From: an uncultured Luminiphilus sp.
Lineage (GTDB): Bacteria > Pseudomonadota > Gammaproteobacteria > Pseudomonadales > Halieaceae
NCBI GenBank assembly: GCA_905182485.1
Contig: CAJJBO010000014.1
Coordinates: forward strand, 1 to 64,000
Direction of reading: 5' to 3'
DNA: 64,000 bases
The notes below the pieces were generated by a model, which saw only the letters and a list, made by a program, of their open reading frames with translations, was not told where the DNA came from and made no database searches. Position numbers and translations under genes: made by a program. Shown here piece after piece: positions 41,844 through 50,874 of the stretch. Position 1 is the first letter of the stretch. The number at the start of each line of letters is the position of its first letter.

Positions 41844-42390
41844 TCAGCTTCTGAAGGGGAAGTTAAACGCCGCAAGCAACGCCCGACCCTGTTCATCGTT
41901 TGCCGCAGTGGTGGCAGATGGTGATGTCCATGCCCCGCAGCTTGTCAATTTGGTCGTAATCAACTTCTGGGAAAATGATCTGCTCTGTCACGCCCATGGC
42001 AAAGTTGCCGCGACCGTCAAACTGCTTTGGGCTCACATGCCTCGGAAGTCACGCACCCGGGGGATTGAGATGCTGATGAGGCGGTCCAGGAACTCGTACA
42101 TCCGCTCATCGCGCAGCGTCACCTTGCAGCCGATCGGCCAGCCATCCCGAATCTTGAAGCCGGCAATCGACTTGCGAGATTTGGTGACTCACAGGCTTTT
42201 GCCCGGCAATTTTTGCCATATCTGCTTCAGCGTGCTTTCCAGCACTTTCTTGTCTCCCAACCGCCTCTCCAACACCCATATTCAAGGTGATTTTGGAAAT
42301 GCGCGGCACCGCCATCACATTCTCAAGACCCAGCTCTTCTTGCAGCTTAGGCACAATCTCGGTCCGATACATTTCTTTCAGCGCTGTCAT
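41844..42390 (-). CDS. rplE: 50S ribosomal protein L5, multiply frameshifted
   Basis: Binds 5S rRNA in the central protuberance. The N-terminal half, [20 protein letters not shown] and [16 protein letters not shown], is in frame; after [11 protein letters not shown] the frame is lost. The rest is recoverable piecewise from the reverse strand: [70 protein letters not shown], and the end [12 protein letters not shown] with TGA at 41844. At least four indels lie between 41900 and 42200. Confidence 0.9.
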
Positions 42391-42418
42391 CTCTTCAATG
42401 CCTCTGTTTCAACTGGGC

Positions 42419-42733
42419 TCAGGCGTCAACTAAGTCGCCAGACGGCCTAAAGACGCGCACTTTCTTGCCGTCTTCAACCCGATACCCCACTCGCTCGCCC
42501 TTACCGGACTTGCTATTAAATATCGCCAGGTTCGACGCCCGAATCGGCGCCTCCTGCTCGACGATGCCGCCCGCGACACCGGCCTGAGGGTTTGGCTTGG
42601 TGTGCTTCTTAACCATATTCACACCGCCCACGATCACGCGATCACTGTCTAGCAACCGCCGCACCGTGCCACGCTTTCCTTTGTCTTTTCCGGCAATCAC
42701 GATCACGTCGTCATCACTCTTGAGCTTCGCCAT
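42419..42733 (-). CDS. rplX: 50S ribosomal protein L24
   Basis: An intact 104-aa L24, a 50S assembly initiator. The KOW motif is [17 protein letters not shown], followed by [22 protein letters not shown]. It lies between rplN and rplE. Confidence 0.97.
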   Translation of the reverse strand: MAKLKSDDDVIVIAGKDKGKRGTVRRLLDSDRVIVGGVNMVKKHTKPNPQAGVAGGIVEQEAPIRASNLAIFNSKSGKGERVGYRVEDGKKVRVFRPSGDLVDA

Positions 42734-42756
42734 GGTCTGACCCTCTTAATCCTTGC

Positions 42757-43125
42757 TCAAATCACTTCTGGCGCGAGTGAAATTATTTTCATGAATTTCT
42801 CCCCACGCAACTCACGCGTCACTGGCCCAAATATACGAGTGCCAATCGGCGCGTCCTGGGCATTCAGCAGCACCGCCGCATTCTCGTCGAACTTGATCAG
42901 CGAACCGTCTGGGCGGCGCACGCCCTTCTTAGTGCGAACCACCACTGCCGTGATCACCTGCCCTTTCTTCACTTTGCCGCGAGGTATCGCTTCCTTAACA
43001 GTGACTTTAATCAGGTCACCAACGCGAGCGTAACGACGCTTAGAGCCGCCCAACACCTTGATACACATCACCCGACGTGCGCCACTGTTGTCAGCCACTT
43101 CTAAATACGACTGCGTCTGAATCAT
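42757..43125 (-). CDS. rplN: 50S ribosomal protein L14
   Basis: An intact 122-aa L14: [49 protein letters not shown] and the end [10 protein letters not shown]. It binds 23S rRNA and helps form an intersubunit bridge. Confidence 0.98.
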   Translation of the reverse strand: MIQTQSYLEVADNSGARRVMCIKVLGGSKRRYARVGDLIKVTVKEAIPRGKVKKGQVITAVVVRTKKGVRRPDGSLIKFDENAAVLLNAQDAPIGTRIFGPVTRELRGEKFMKIISLAPEVI

Positions 43126-43176
43126 TTTCTCTACTCCGCCAACGAGCGCTTATCGCTCGCACCATTGAGCCACATC

Positions 43177-43443
43177 TCAAATCTGAGTTGCGGTCTCCAC
43201 GATCTCTACCAACGCCCAGCTCTTACTCTTGGACATCGGGCGCGACTCTGCGACCAATACGGTGTCGCCCATACCAGCCTTGTTCTCTTCGTCATGTGCG
43301 TGCACCTTCGAAGACCGGGTAATATACTTTCCATATACCGGGTGCTTCACGCGCCGCTCAATCTTGACGGTAACCGTCTTGTCCATCTTGTCACTGACGA
43401 TACGCCCCTGAAGGGTTCGTGTTTGATTTTCAGTCGATCCCAT
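43177..43443 (-). CDS. rpsQ: 30S ribosomal protein S17
   Basis: An intact 88-aa OB-fold protein: [29 protein letters not shown] in two segments, [18 protein letters not shown]. The start shares one base with the rpmC stop at 43443. Confidence 0.97.
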   Translation of the reverse strand: MGSTENQTRTLQGRIVSDKMDKTVTVKIERRVKHPVYGKYITRSSKVHAHDEENKAGMGDTVLVAESRPMSKSKSWALVEIVETATQI

Positions 43444-43634
43444 TACTGTTCTGCCTTCTGTTGCATCACGGTTTTTACGCGCGCGATATCTCGCTTAGCC
43501 TGCTTCAGCAAATGGCTCTGGCCCAACTGGCCGGTGGCATTAGCCATTCGCAACTTAAATTGCTCCTCGCGAAGCTTCAGCAACTGCTGATTAAGCTCAT
43601 CGACCGACTTATCTCGAAGTTCACTTGCTTTCAT
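43443..43634 (-). CDS. rpmC: 50S ribosomal protein L29
   Basis: An intact 63-aa two-helix protein at the tunnel exit: [32 protein letters not shown]. The ATG at 43634 overlaps the rplP stop (ATGTGATGA context); a GTG three bases upstream is also in frame. Confidence 0.96.
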   Translation of the reverse strand: MKASELRDKSVDELNQQLLKLREEQFKLRMANATGQLGQSHLLKQAKRDIARVKTVMQQKAEQ

Positions 43635-44048
43635 CACATCACCGATCGCTTCACAAACATAGTCTGCAGAGGCAATTTCGCCGCAGCCAAGTCAAATGCT
43701 TCGCGCGCCAACTGCTCTGACACGCCCTCAACTTCATATAGCACTCGACCCGGCTTGGATCTGCGCTACCCAGTACTCAACGTTACCCTTGCCCTTACCT
43801 TGGCGGACTTCGAGTGGCTTGCCCGTAATCGGCTTGTCAGGGAAGACACGAATCCAAATCTTTCCGCCTCGCTTAATATGGCGAGTCATAGCACGACGAG
43901 CGGCCTCAATCTGGCGGGCAGTGATACGGCCTCGGCCTGTGGCCTTGAGCGCGTATTCACCAAAACTCACCTTACTGCCACGCTCCGCCAGGCCGCGGTT
44001 ACGGCCTTTTTGCATCTTGCGGAACTTGGTCCGTTTTGGTTGTAACAT
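43634..44048 (-). CDS. rplP: 50S ribosomal protein L16, frameshifted in this sequence
   Basis: Organises the tRNA-binding site and 5S region. [20 protein letters not shown] and [21 protein letters not shown] are in frame. An extra A near 43760 breaks it after QIQ; the conserved end resumes [20 protein letters not shown] and finishes [15 protein letters not shown] to TGA at 43634. The span is one base more than a whole number of codons, confirming a single insertion. Confidence 0.95.
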
Positions 44049-44094
44049 CTTCTAATTCCTCAATCAGATAATCAGCTTGCGGCCGTCAAGGCGC

Positions 44095-44737
44095 TTACGC
44101 CTCTTGACCTTCGCCAATCACCTCACCTTTAAAAATCCAGACCTTGACGCCGATCACCCCATAAGTGGTGTGCGCCTCATAGGTGGCGTAATCAATGTCC
44201 GCACGCAGAGTGTGCAATGGCACTCGGCCTTCGCGATACCACTCGGACGCGCGATCTCAGCGCCACCCAGACGGCCGCAACATTGACACTTGATGCCCAA
44301 AGCACCCTGACGCATGGCATTTTGAACTGACCCGCTTCATGGCGCGACGGAACATTACACGACGCTCCAACTGCTGCGCTACGTTCTGTGCAACGAGGCT
44401 CGCATCCAAATCAGGCTTGCGTATCTCTTCGATATTGATGTTGACTGGCACACCCATTTTCGCGGACAGCTCCTTGCGCAGGCCATCAACGTCTTCACCT
44501 TTCTTACCAATCACAATACCAGGACGTGCGGTATAGATGGTGATGCGAGCCGTTTGCGCTGGCCGCTCAATTTTGACCCGACTCACAGAGGCTGCATCCA
44601 AACGTTCTTGTTGGACTCGCGACCTCGATGTCGTTAATCAAGTTCTTCGCGTAGGACTTGCTGTCGGCATACCAGACCGAATTATGGTCCTTGACTATGC
44701 CGAGGCGAATACCTGTTGGATGTACCTTTTGACCCAT
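44095..44737 (-). CDS. rpsC: 30S ribosomal protein S3, multiply frameshifted
   Basis: A KH-domain protein at the mRNA entry. From ATG 44737 it reads [20 protein letters not shown] and [13 protein letters not shown], then breaks near 44615. [20 protein letters not shown] and the KH loop [19 protein letters not shown] follow in another frame to [10 protein letters not shown]. Further indels near 44330 and 44250-44290 precede the recoverable end [38 protein letters not shown]. The span is about 214 codons against 233 in E. coli, so some bases may also be missing. Confidence 0.92.
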
Positions 44738-44749
44738 GCGGTCGTCTCC

Positions 44750-45088
44750 TTAGCTTTCGCTATCCGCAACCTTGACCGTGATATGGCAGGTGCGTTTAAA
44801 AATTCGGTCTCCGCGGCCCTTTGCTCGGGGCTGAGACGTTTCATGGTAAAACCTTCATCGACGTAAATCGTCGACACAGAGAGCTCGTCGACATCTGCGC
44901 CTTCATTGTTTTCGGCGTTCGCAATGGCTGAGTTCAGCACCTTGCGCACCAATGTCTGCCGCTTTCTTGGTGCTGAACTCGAGCAAATTTAATGCCTCAC
45001 CAACCGGCTTACCGCGGACTTGATCTGCGACCAGACGCGCCTTTTGTGCCGATATTCGGGCCGCCTTTAACTTGGCTGCTACTTCCAT
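44750..45088 (-). CDS. rplV: 50S ribosomal protein L22, frameshifted in this sequence
   Basis: Lines the exit tunnel. It begins [20 protein letters not shown] (ATG 45088) through STKKAADIG, breaks near 44945, resumes [20 protein letters not shown] to [11 protein letters not shown], and breaks again near 44825, ending [20 protein letters not shown] to TAA at 44750. The reconstructed length is about 112 aa (E. coli 110). Confidence 0.94.
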
Positions 45089-45106
45089 CTCTCTCTCCAC
45101 CCAGCC

Positions 45107-45382
45107 TTAGCGCTTAGCCTTCTTGTCCACAATGTGGCCCTTGAAGGTTCGGGTAACGGCAAATTCGCCTAACTTATGGCCGACCATGTCCTCATTAATC
45201 AAAATAGGGACATGCTGCCGACCGTTATGAACCGCAATAGTCAGCCCAACCATATTGGGGGCGACCATAGACCGACGTGACCATGTCTTGATCGGGCGAC
45301 GATCGTTCGCCTCAGCAGCAACTTCCACCTTCTTCATGAGGTGAAGGTCGATAAAGGGACCTTTTTTTAATGAACGAGGCAC
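45107..45382 (-). CDS. rpsS: 30S ribosomal protein S19
   Basis: An intact 91-aa S19: [42 protein letters not shown] and [16 protein letters not shown]. It lies between rplB and rplV. Confidence 0.98.
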   Translation of the reverse strand: MPRSLKKGPFIDLHLMKKVEVAAEANDRRPIKTWSRRSMVAPNMVGLTIAVHNGRQHVPILINEDMVGHKLGEFAVTRTFKGHIVDKKAKR

Positions 45383-45403
45383 AGTATTTACTCTCCTGAC
45401 CGT

Positions 45404-46228
45404 TTACTTCTTGCCGCGCCGGCGGACAATCATGCCGTCGGTGCGCTTGTTCTTTCGTGTTTTATAGCCCTTAGTCGGAACACCCCATGGCGTGACCGGA
45501 TGACGGCCGCCTGATGTCTTTCCTTCACCACCACCGTGCGGGTGGTCAACCGGGTTCATCGCCACACCGCGAACAGTGGGCCGAACGCCTCTCCAGCGCG
45601 CAGCGCCGGCCTTAGCCTAATTCGTAAACTGTGCTCTGAGTTAGAGACCTCTCCCAATGTCGCGCGGCAGTCGATGGGCACCTTGCGCATTTCACCCGAC
45701 CGCAGTCGAATCGTCGCGTACTGCCCCTCACGTGCCACCAACTGCACTGAAGCGCCTGCGGAACGCGCCAACTGGGCGCCTTTTCCAGGCTTCAGCTCAA
45801 TAGCATGCACAACAGACCCCACGGGGATACTGCGACTGGCAAGCAATTACCTGGCTTGATCGGCGCCGCAGCACCTGAATGCAACACGTCTCCCGCTGCA
45901 ACACCCTTCGGCGCAATATGTAACGACGCTCACCATCAGCGTACAGAACAGCGCGATGTGTGCGGTTCGGTTTGGGTCGTACTCTAGCGCTCAACTTTGG
46001 CAGCCAATACCGTCTTTAATGCGCTTAAAGTCTATCTTGCGATAATGCTGCTTGTGTCCGCCACCAATATGCCGAGTCGTGATACGCCCCGCATTGTTTC
46101 TGCCGCCCGTTTTCGACTTCTTCTCAAGAAGCGGTCCGTGCGGACGCTCCTTATGAAGACCCTCTGTCACCACCTTAACCTGGTGGCGACGTCCTGCCGA
46201 TGTGGGTTTACTCTTTAACGACTGCCAT
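45404..46228 (-). CDS. rplB: 50S ribosomal protein L2, multiply frameshifted
   Basis: A primary 23S rRNA binder close to the peptidyl transferase centre. The ATG at 46228 (MAVVK) breaks within six codons, resuming [20 protein letters not shown] to [17 protein letters not shown]. Later pieces are [60 protein letters not shown] and the highly conserved [33 protein letters not shown], ending RRRGKK. At least five indels are needed. The span of 825 bases equals 274 aa plus stop, the normal L2 length, so insertions and deletions nearly cancel. Confidence 0.94.
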
Positions 46229-46239
46229 GACTTACCACC

Positions 46240-46536
46240 TCAGCTCATCGACGCAAAGTCAATTTCTTGACCTTGCTCCACCCGCACGTAGGCTTTCTTC
46301 CACGACGGGCGTTTGCTCAAACCATATTTATTGCGCTTGGTTTTACCCTTAACGCGCAAAGTTGTGACACCGTTAACGGTGACTTTAAACAGCTGCTCCA
46401 CGGACTGACGGATCTCAGCTTTTGTGGCATCCAGCGATACACGGAATACATACTGGTTACTCTGGTCAGCCACGATCGCCGACTTCTCCGAGACATGTGG
46501 ACCCAGCAGGATCTGAAAAACGCGCTCCGGATTCAT
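46240..46536 (-). CDS. rplW: 50S ribosomal protein L23
   Basis: An intact 98-aa L23, docking site for trigger factor and SRP at the tunnel exit: [40 protein letters not shown] and [19 protein letters not shown]. Its ATG overlaps the rplD stop by 4 bases. Confidence 0.97.
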   Translation of the reverse strand: MNPERVFQILLGPHVSEKSAIVADQSNQYVFRVSLDATKAEIRQSVEQLFKVTVNGVTTLRVKGKTKRNKYGLSKRPSWKKAYVRVEQGQEIDFASMS

Positions 46537-47150
46537 GCCAGGGTCTCCTCAAACTTCTTAATCGCATCGACAGTGATCATGACCTTTTCGTAAGCAATCA
46601 AGCTCACCGGATCAGCACCCTCGACATCCCGCACGTCGACTTTGTGCAAATTACGCGACGCCAAGTAAAGATTCTTATCAACGCCGTCGGCGACGATCAG
46701 CACGTTATCCACGCCGTATTCGTTTAAGGCCTCCACGAGCAACTTCGTTTTAGGTTGCTCAACGTCGAACGTCTCAACGATCATCAGTCGATCAGTGCGC
46801 GCCAGCTCGGACAAAATAGAACGCATCGCTGCGCGATACATTTTTCGATTCACTTTTTGCGAGTGATCTTGCGGCTTCGCTGCAAAAGTCACACCACCAG
46901 AGCGCCAGATAGGTGAGCGGATGGTGCCTGCCCTTGCGCGTCCCGTGCCCTTCTGACGCCATGGCTTCTTGCCGCCACCCGCCACTTCTGAGCGCGTCTT
47001 TTGCGCTCTCGTTCCCTGCCGTGCGTCGGCAAGAAAGGCCGTGACCACTTGGTGGACTAACGCCTCGTTATATTCGCGGGCAAAGTTCGTCTCAGAGACC
47101 GCGACAGTCCCCCCTGCTTGGTTACCCGGCTTGACTACACTTAATTCCAC
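46533..47150 (-). CDS. rplD: 50S ribosomal protein L4
   Basis: An intact 205-aa L4. Its tunnel loop contains [20 protein letters not shown] and [18 protein letters not shown]. In E. coli L4 also represses the S10 operon through the rpsJ leader. It ends with KFEETLA overlapping the rplW start. Confidence 0.97.
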   Translation of the reverse strand: MELSVVKPGNQAGGTVAVSETNFAREYNEALVHQVVTAFLADARQGTRAQKTRSEVAGGGKKPWRQKGTGRARAGTIRSPIWRSGGVTFAAKPQDHSQKVNRKMYRAAMRSILSELARTDRLMIVETFDVEQPKTKLLVEALNEYGVDNVLIVADGVDKNLYLASRNLHKVDVRDVEGADPVSLIAYEKVMITVDAIKKFEETLA

Positions 47151-47166
47151 GTCTCGCCCCCGCTAC

Positions 47167-47823
47167 TCAAGACTTGGACGGGCTGTTGCCCGCCCCTTTA
47201 ACTGTCGGACGAATTACAACCTCGCCACCCGGGGCACCTGGCACAGCGCCTTTAATGAGCAGCAAGTTGCGCTCCACGTCCACTCGGACTACTTCGAGTC
47301 CCTGAGTGGTGACCCGCTCGGCACCCATGTGGCCCGACATCTTCTTTCCTTTGAAGACGCGGCCCGGCGTTTGACACTGACCGATAGAGCCCGGCGCACG
47401 ATGCGACAAAGAGTTGCCGTGTGTCGCGTCTTGCATGCTGAAATTCCAGCGCTTGATCACACCCTGAAAGCCCTTACCCTTCGAGCGACCGGCCACGTCT
47501 ACTATTTGACCTTGCTCAAATCGACCGACCGTCAACTCAGAGCCGACCTCAAAGGCCCCGTTGCTGCGCTCGCACAGCGCGGGCAGCGCGTCGCCCGCCA
47601 CGACGCCCGCCTTGGCAAAATGCCCGGCTTCTGGCTTGCTGACTTTTGAGGCCTTGCGGCTGCCCGCGGTGACCTGAATAGCTCGGTACCCATCGGTCTC
47701 AAGCTCTTTGATTTGAGTAACACGGTTTGGAGCAATCTCCACTACGGTTACTGGTACTGATGCGCCATCCTCGGTAAAGACTCTTGTCATTCCCGATTTG
47801 CGCCCGACTAATCCAATAGTCAT
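47167..47823 (-). CDS. rplC: 50S ribosomal protein L3
   Basis: An intact 218-aa L3. The ATG at 47823 gives [40 protein letters not shown] and [20 protein letters not shown] are diagnostic. The open frame runs further upstream, but the conserved family start and spacing choose 47823. The preceding 126-base spacer is unusually long for this operon. Confidence 0.97.
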   Translation of the reverse strand: MTIGLVGRKSGMTRVFTEDGASVPVTVVEIAPNRVTQIKELETDGYRAIQVTAGSRKASKVSKPEAGHFAKAGVVAGDALPALCERSNGAFEVGSELTVGRFEQGQIVDVAGRSKGKGFQGVIKRWNFSMQDATHGNSLSHRAPGSIGQCQTPGRVFKGKKMSGHMGAERVTTQGLEVVRVDVERNLLLIKGAVPGAPGGEVVIRPTVKGAGNSPSKS

Positions 47824-47949
47824 GGCATAAACCTCACAGTGTACGGGGCTCAACCCTCTATGGCCGCCCAAAAGTCCCAGGATGGAAGCTCTTGAACGTT
47901 ACACACTCGGCACAAACCGAGCAGGCTAATTAAAACTTTTTACTAACGC
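47824..47949 (-). other. Long rpsJ-rplC spacer with small hairpin
   Basis: Neighbouring genes in this operon are mostly 0-30 bases apart, but rpsJ and rplC are separated by 126 bases without a gene. On the minus strand CTCGG, six bases and CCGAG form a small hairpin (47906-47921). The last 60 bases before rplC include GGGTTGAGCCCCG and ACACTGTG. From memory the same spacer occurs in pseudomonads with similar sequence, which would suggest a conserved leader; I could not check this. Confidence 0.35.
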
Positions 47950-48261
47950 TTAACCGAGGCTGATTTGGACTTCTACGCCCGCAGCCAGGTCAAGCTTCAT
48001 CAACGCGTCAACAGTCTTCTCTGTTGGCTCGACGATATCGAGGAGACGCTTGTGTGTGCGAATCTCATACTGGTCCCTTGCGTCCTTGTTGACGTGGGGA
48101 GAAACCAAGATGGTGAATTTCTCCTTTTTTGTCGGCAACGGAATGGGACCCCGAACCTGAGCACCAGTGCGGCGGGCCGTTTCCACAATCTCTTGTGTCG
48201 ACGCGTCAATCAGGCGATGGTCAAAGGCCTTCAGCCGGATTCTGATACGCTGGTTCTGCAC
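47950..48261 (-). CDS. rpsJ: 30S ribosomal protein S10
   Basis: An intact 103-aa S10 (NusE), which also joins the antitermination complex with Nus[41 protein letters not shown] and [20 protein letters not shown] match. It is the first gene of the S10 operon with its own strong promoter. Confidence 0.98.
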   Translation of the reverse strand: MQNQRIRIRLKAFDHRLIDASTQEIVETARRTGAQVRGPIPLPTKKEKFTILVSPHVNKDARDQYEIRTHKRLLDIVEPTEKTVDALMKLDLAAGVEVQISLG

Positions 48262-48318
48262 ACTACCTCTCCTTAAAACAACCGGCGACCGCTGAGGGAC
48301 CCCGAAAAAAGAGAGCGA

Positions 48319-48347
48319 AGTCTACGGAGCAGGCCAAGGGGTGTCAA
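48319..48347 (-). promoter_or_regulatory. Near-consensus sigma-70 promoter of the S10 operon
   Basis: On the minus strand a perfect TTGACA (48342-48347), a 17-base spacer and TAGACT (48319-48324) lie upstream of rpsJ. Transcription would start near 48312, giving a leader of about 50 bases. This is much shorter than the roughly 170-base E. coli S10 leader that mediates L4 attenuation, so the E. coli mechanism probably does not operate here. Confidence 0.8.
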
Positions 48348-48501
48348 CAGGAAACGGGGCTAATTAAAGGGCTTTCGGCAGGATGGGACTTTTCACACTA
48401 TTGCATGCCGCGTCCCCTGGAGACATCTCAAGACCGCCCCTCGGTAGGGACCCCTCTGCTATGACGGCAAACATTGGGCCGCCGGAAGCGCCGGAAAGCT
48501 G

Positions 48502-48756
48502 CTAAACGCTCTCAGATAGAGCTTTTCGAGCGGTCACCTGTCCAGTCAGTTTGCCGTAACGAGGTGGCAGATCAATGAGATAGTGGGCCTCAAAGGTATC
48601 CGGGGCTGGGCAACTGTCACCGATCGGATCCTGGGGCCCGTCTCTAAAGGCAGATAAGTCGAACCGCCCTTTGCACAGCAAACCGAAGCAAGTGTCAGCC
48701 CACCTTTTGTCGCTCAGTCGTGAGCATCCGAGCATAAAAACAACCTGAAATGCCAC
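48502..48756 (-). CDS. Hypothetical small protein, possible lipoprotein
   Basis: An 84-codon frame I do not recognise: MAFQVVFMLGCSRLSDKR at the start, four more Cys and a region rich in D, G and P (AFRDGPQDPIGDSCPAPD). The short hydrophobic start followed by L-G-C could be a minimal lipobox, but the signal is too short to be convincing. No clear ribosome site is visible. It is either a real accessory gene or a chance frame in the 700-base gap 48262-48964. Apart from the rpsJ promoter nothing else was identified in that gap. Confidence 0.3.
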   Translation of the reverse strand: MAFQVVFMLGCSRLSDKRWADTCFGLLCKGRFDLSAFRDGPQDPIGDSCPAPDTFEAHYLIDLPPRYGKLTGQVTARKALSESV

Positions 48757-48964
48757 CCATAAGGGCGTTACGAATAAGGCCTGGGCGCACTCAACTCAGA
48801 AACGCCAGTTCGGTATCATACTGATCCGTAGAAAAGTAGGCCCCCCGCCGGCTATCTTCATTGACCGACAGTCGCGCGAGGCGGGCTATCGCCGACGCCC
48901 TTTAGTGACACGTTATTAACGACAATTCTTTAGCCACACCCCATTAAAAACAAGGAAACAGGCA

Positions 48965-49614
48965 ATGCCAGAAATGATCCCACTAGGTTGGTTCCATACG
49001 ATACTCGGCATCGGTGCTCTAATGAGCGGGTTTTACACCCTCATCAAGTATCGAGTCGTGGCGCTGGCAACCGATCCGGCAAGCTGTATGCGCTCTTAAC
49101 ACTGACCGTGGCCGGCACCGCGTTGGGGATTTATAACCAAGGAGGCTTTGGTATTGCCCACAATCTCGCGGTCTTGACCCTGGTGGCGCTGGCGGGCGGC
49201 GTAGTGATGGAAAAAACCAGGCTTTTCGGCTCGTTTTCAAAATACTGTCAGGCACTCGGTTATAGCAGCACGCTGCTGTTTCATATGATTCCGGCCATCA
49301 CCGATTTCTTACGACGACTTCCGGTCGGAGACCCTTTCATCGATACCCTAGAAGACCCCTTGCTGAGGCAATTCCATCTCGCCTTTTTAGCGATCTTTGT
49401 CGTGGGCGTCATCGCGCAGGTGCGCTGGCTGAGAAAGTCGCATCACAGTCTTGATCAGGCAGTGACCGGCCGTTCACGACGCGGCGGCGCCAGTGCGGTC
49501 GCTCCACTCCAAGGCCGATGCGCTGAGGCGTTGTCGCACTGTCAGCGATCGATCGGCTGGCTGACATCACAGACACAAAAAAGCCCGCACTCGGCGGGCT
49601 TTTTTGTATCCTAG
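48965..49614 (+). CDS. Uncharacterised integral membrane protein (DUF2306-like), frameshifted
   Basis: The ATG at 48965 follows AAGGAAAC and gives MPEMIPLGWFHTILGIGALM, SGFYTLIKYRV; after a frame change near 49062 it continues RSGKLYALLTLTVAGTALGI, YNQGGFGIAHNLAVLTLVAL, then two more hydrophobic segments (ALGYSSTLLFHMIPAI and HLAFLAIFVVGVIAQVRWL). The pattern of about four membrane helices with H-x-x-x-G and R-x-G-K-L-Y resembles small DUF2306-type proteins; this is an inference. The frame runs through the following hairpin to 49614, so the true stop is probably earlier (near 49463 in another frame). It is the only plus-strand gene between tuf and rpsJ. Confidence 0.6.
49577..49605. terminator. 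Bidirectional intrinsic terminator after tuf
   Basis: GCCCGC, loop ACTCG and GCGGGC (49583-49599) are flanked by A6 and T6. It serves tuf on the minus strand, whose stop is 17 bases away, and the membrane-protein gene on the plus strand. Confidence 0.92.
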
Positions 49615-49621
49615 TACTGCG

Positions 49622-50844
49622 TTACTCGAAGATCTTAGCGACGACGCCAGCGCCTACCGTTCGACCACCCTCGCGGATCGCAAAACGAAGCCCTTCTTCC
49701 ATCGCAATCGGCGCAATCAATGTCGCCACAAAGTTAATGCTGTCACCCGGCATTACCATCTCAATACCTTCAGGCAACTCAACCGCACCCGTCACATCCG
49801 TCGTACGGAAGTAAAACTGCGGACGATAGCCCTTGAAAGAACGGCGTATGGCGGCCACCCTCGTCCTTCGACAGTACATAAACCTCTGCCTCAAACTTAG
49901 TGTGCGGCTGAACCGATCCCGGCTTCGCCAGTACCTGACCACGCTCTACGTCTTCGCGCTTCGTACCACGCAGCAAAACACCCACGTTCTCGCCCGCACG
50001 ACCTTCGTCTAGCAGCTTGCGGAACATCTCAACGCCCGTACAGTCGTCTTCTGGGTCTCTTTGATACCATAATCTCGATCTCATCACCCACCTTCACAAT
50101 ACCGCGCTCAACACGACCCGTTACAACCGTGCCGCGACCCGAGATAGAGAACACGTCCTCAACCGGCATCAAGAAAGGCTGGTCAATCGCTCGCTCTGGC
50201 TCAGGAATGTACGAATCCAGCGTCTCAACCAAGCTCTTGAACCGCCGTCGTACCCAGACCGTTGTCATCCTTGCCGTTCAACGCCATCAGCGCTGAACCG
50301 CAATGATCGGTGTATCGTCACCAGGGAACTCGTAGGCATCCAGCAGCTCGCGCAGCTCCATCTCTACCAGTTCCTTCATCTCGGTGTACTCCTCAGAGTC
50401 CACACCACCGCAGTCTTCTGCCATAGGTCAGCCTTGTTCAGGAAAACCACGATGTAAGGAACACCGACCTGACGCGACAGCAAAATGTGCTCGCGGGTTT
50501 GTGGCATCGGACCATCGGTCGCGCCACATACCAAGATCGCACCGTCCATCTGCGCCGCACCCGTGATCATGTTCTTCACATAATCCGCGTGTCCAGGGCA
50601 GTCAACGTGCGCGTAGTGTCGGGCTTCCGTCTCATACTCAACGTGTGACGTCGCAATCGTGATACCACGCTCTTTCTCTTCTGGCGCGTTATCAATGCCG
50701 TCAAACGCGACCAGCTCGCCGCCCCATACTTCTGCAGCAAACACGCGTCAGCGCCGCCGTCAGCGTCGTCTTACCGTGGTCTACGTGTCCAATCGTTCCC
50801 ACATTCACGTGGGGCTTCGAACGCTCAAATGCCTCTTTTGCCAT
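49622..50844 (-). CDS. tuf: Elongation factor Tu, multiply frameshifted
   Basis: Delivers aminoacyl-tRNA to the ribosome. Start [20 protein letters not shown] with P-loop GHVDHGKTT (ATG 50844); then [20 protein letters not shown] and [20 protein letters not shown]; then [20 protein letters not shown] and [13 protein letters not shown]; then [20 protein letters not shown]; then [20 protein letters not shown] and the end [14 protein letters not shown]. The pieces lie in different frames with breaks near 50750, 50430, 50300, 50240, 50060 and 49840, at least six indels in 1.2 kb. Total length (about 407 codons) fits EF-Tu. It lies 30 bases after fusA in the str operon. Confidence 0.95.
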
Positions 50845-50874
50845 CTTTCTTCACCTTAGTGTGTTTGCAGACGA

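Noticed and set aside
47167-47649. Long plus-strand frame (226 codons) opposite rplD and rplC
   Set aside because: It is antisense to two intact, highly conserved ribosomal protein genes and has no coding features.
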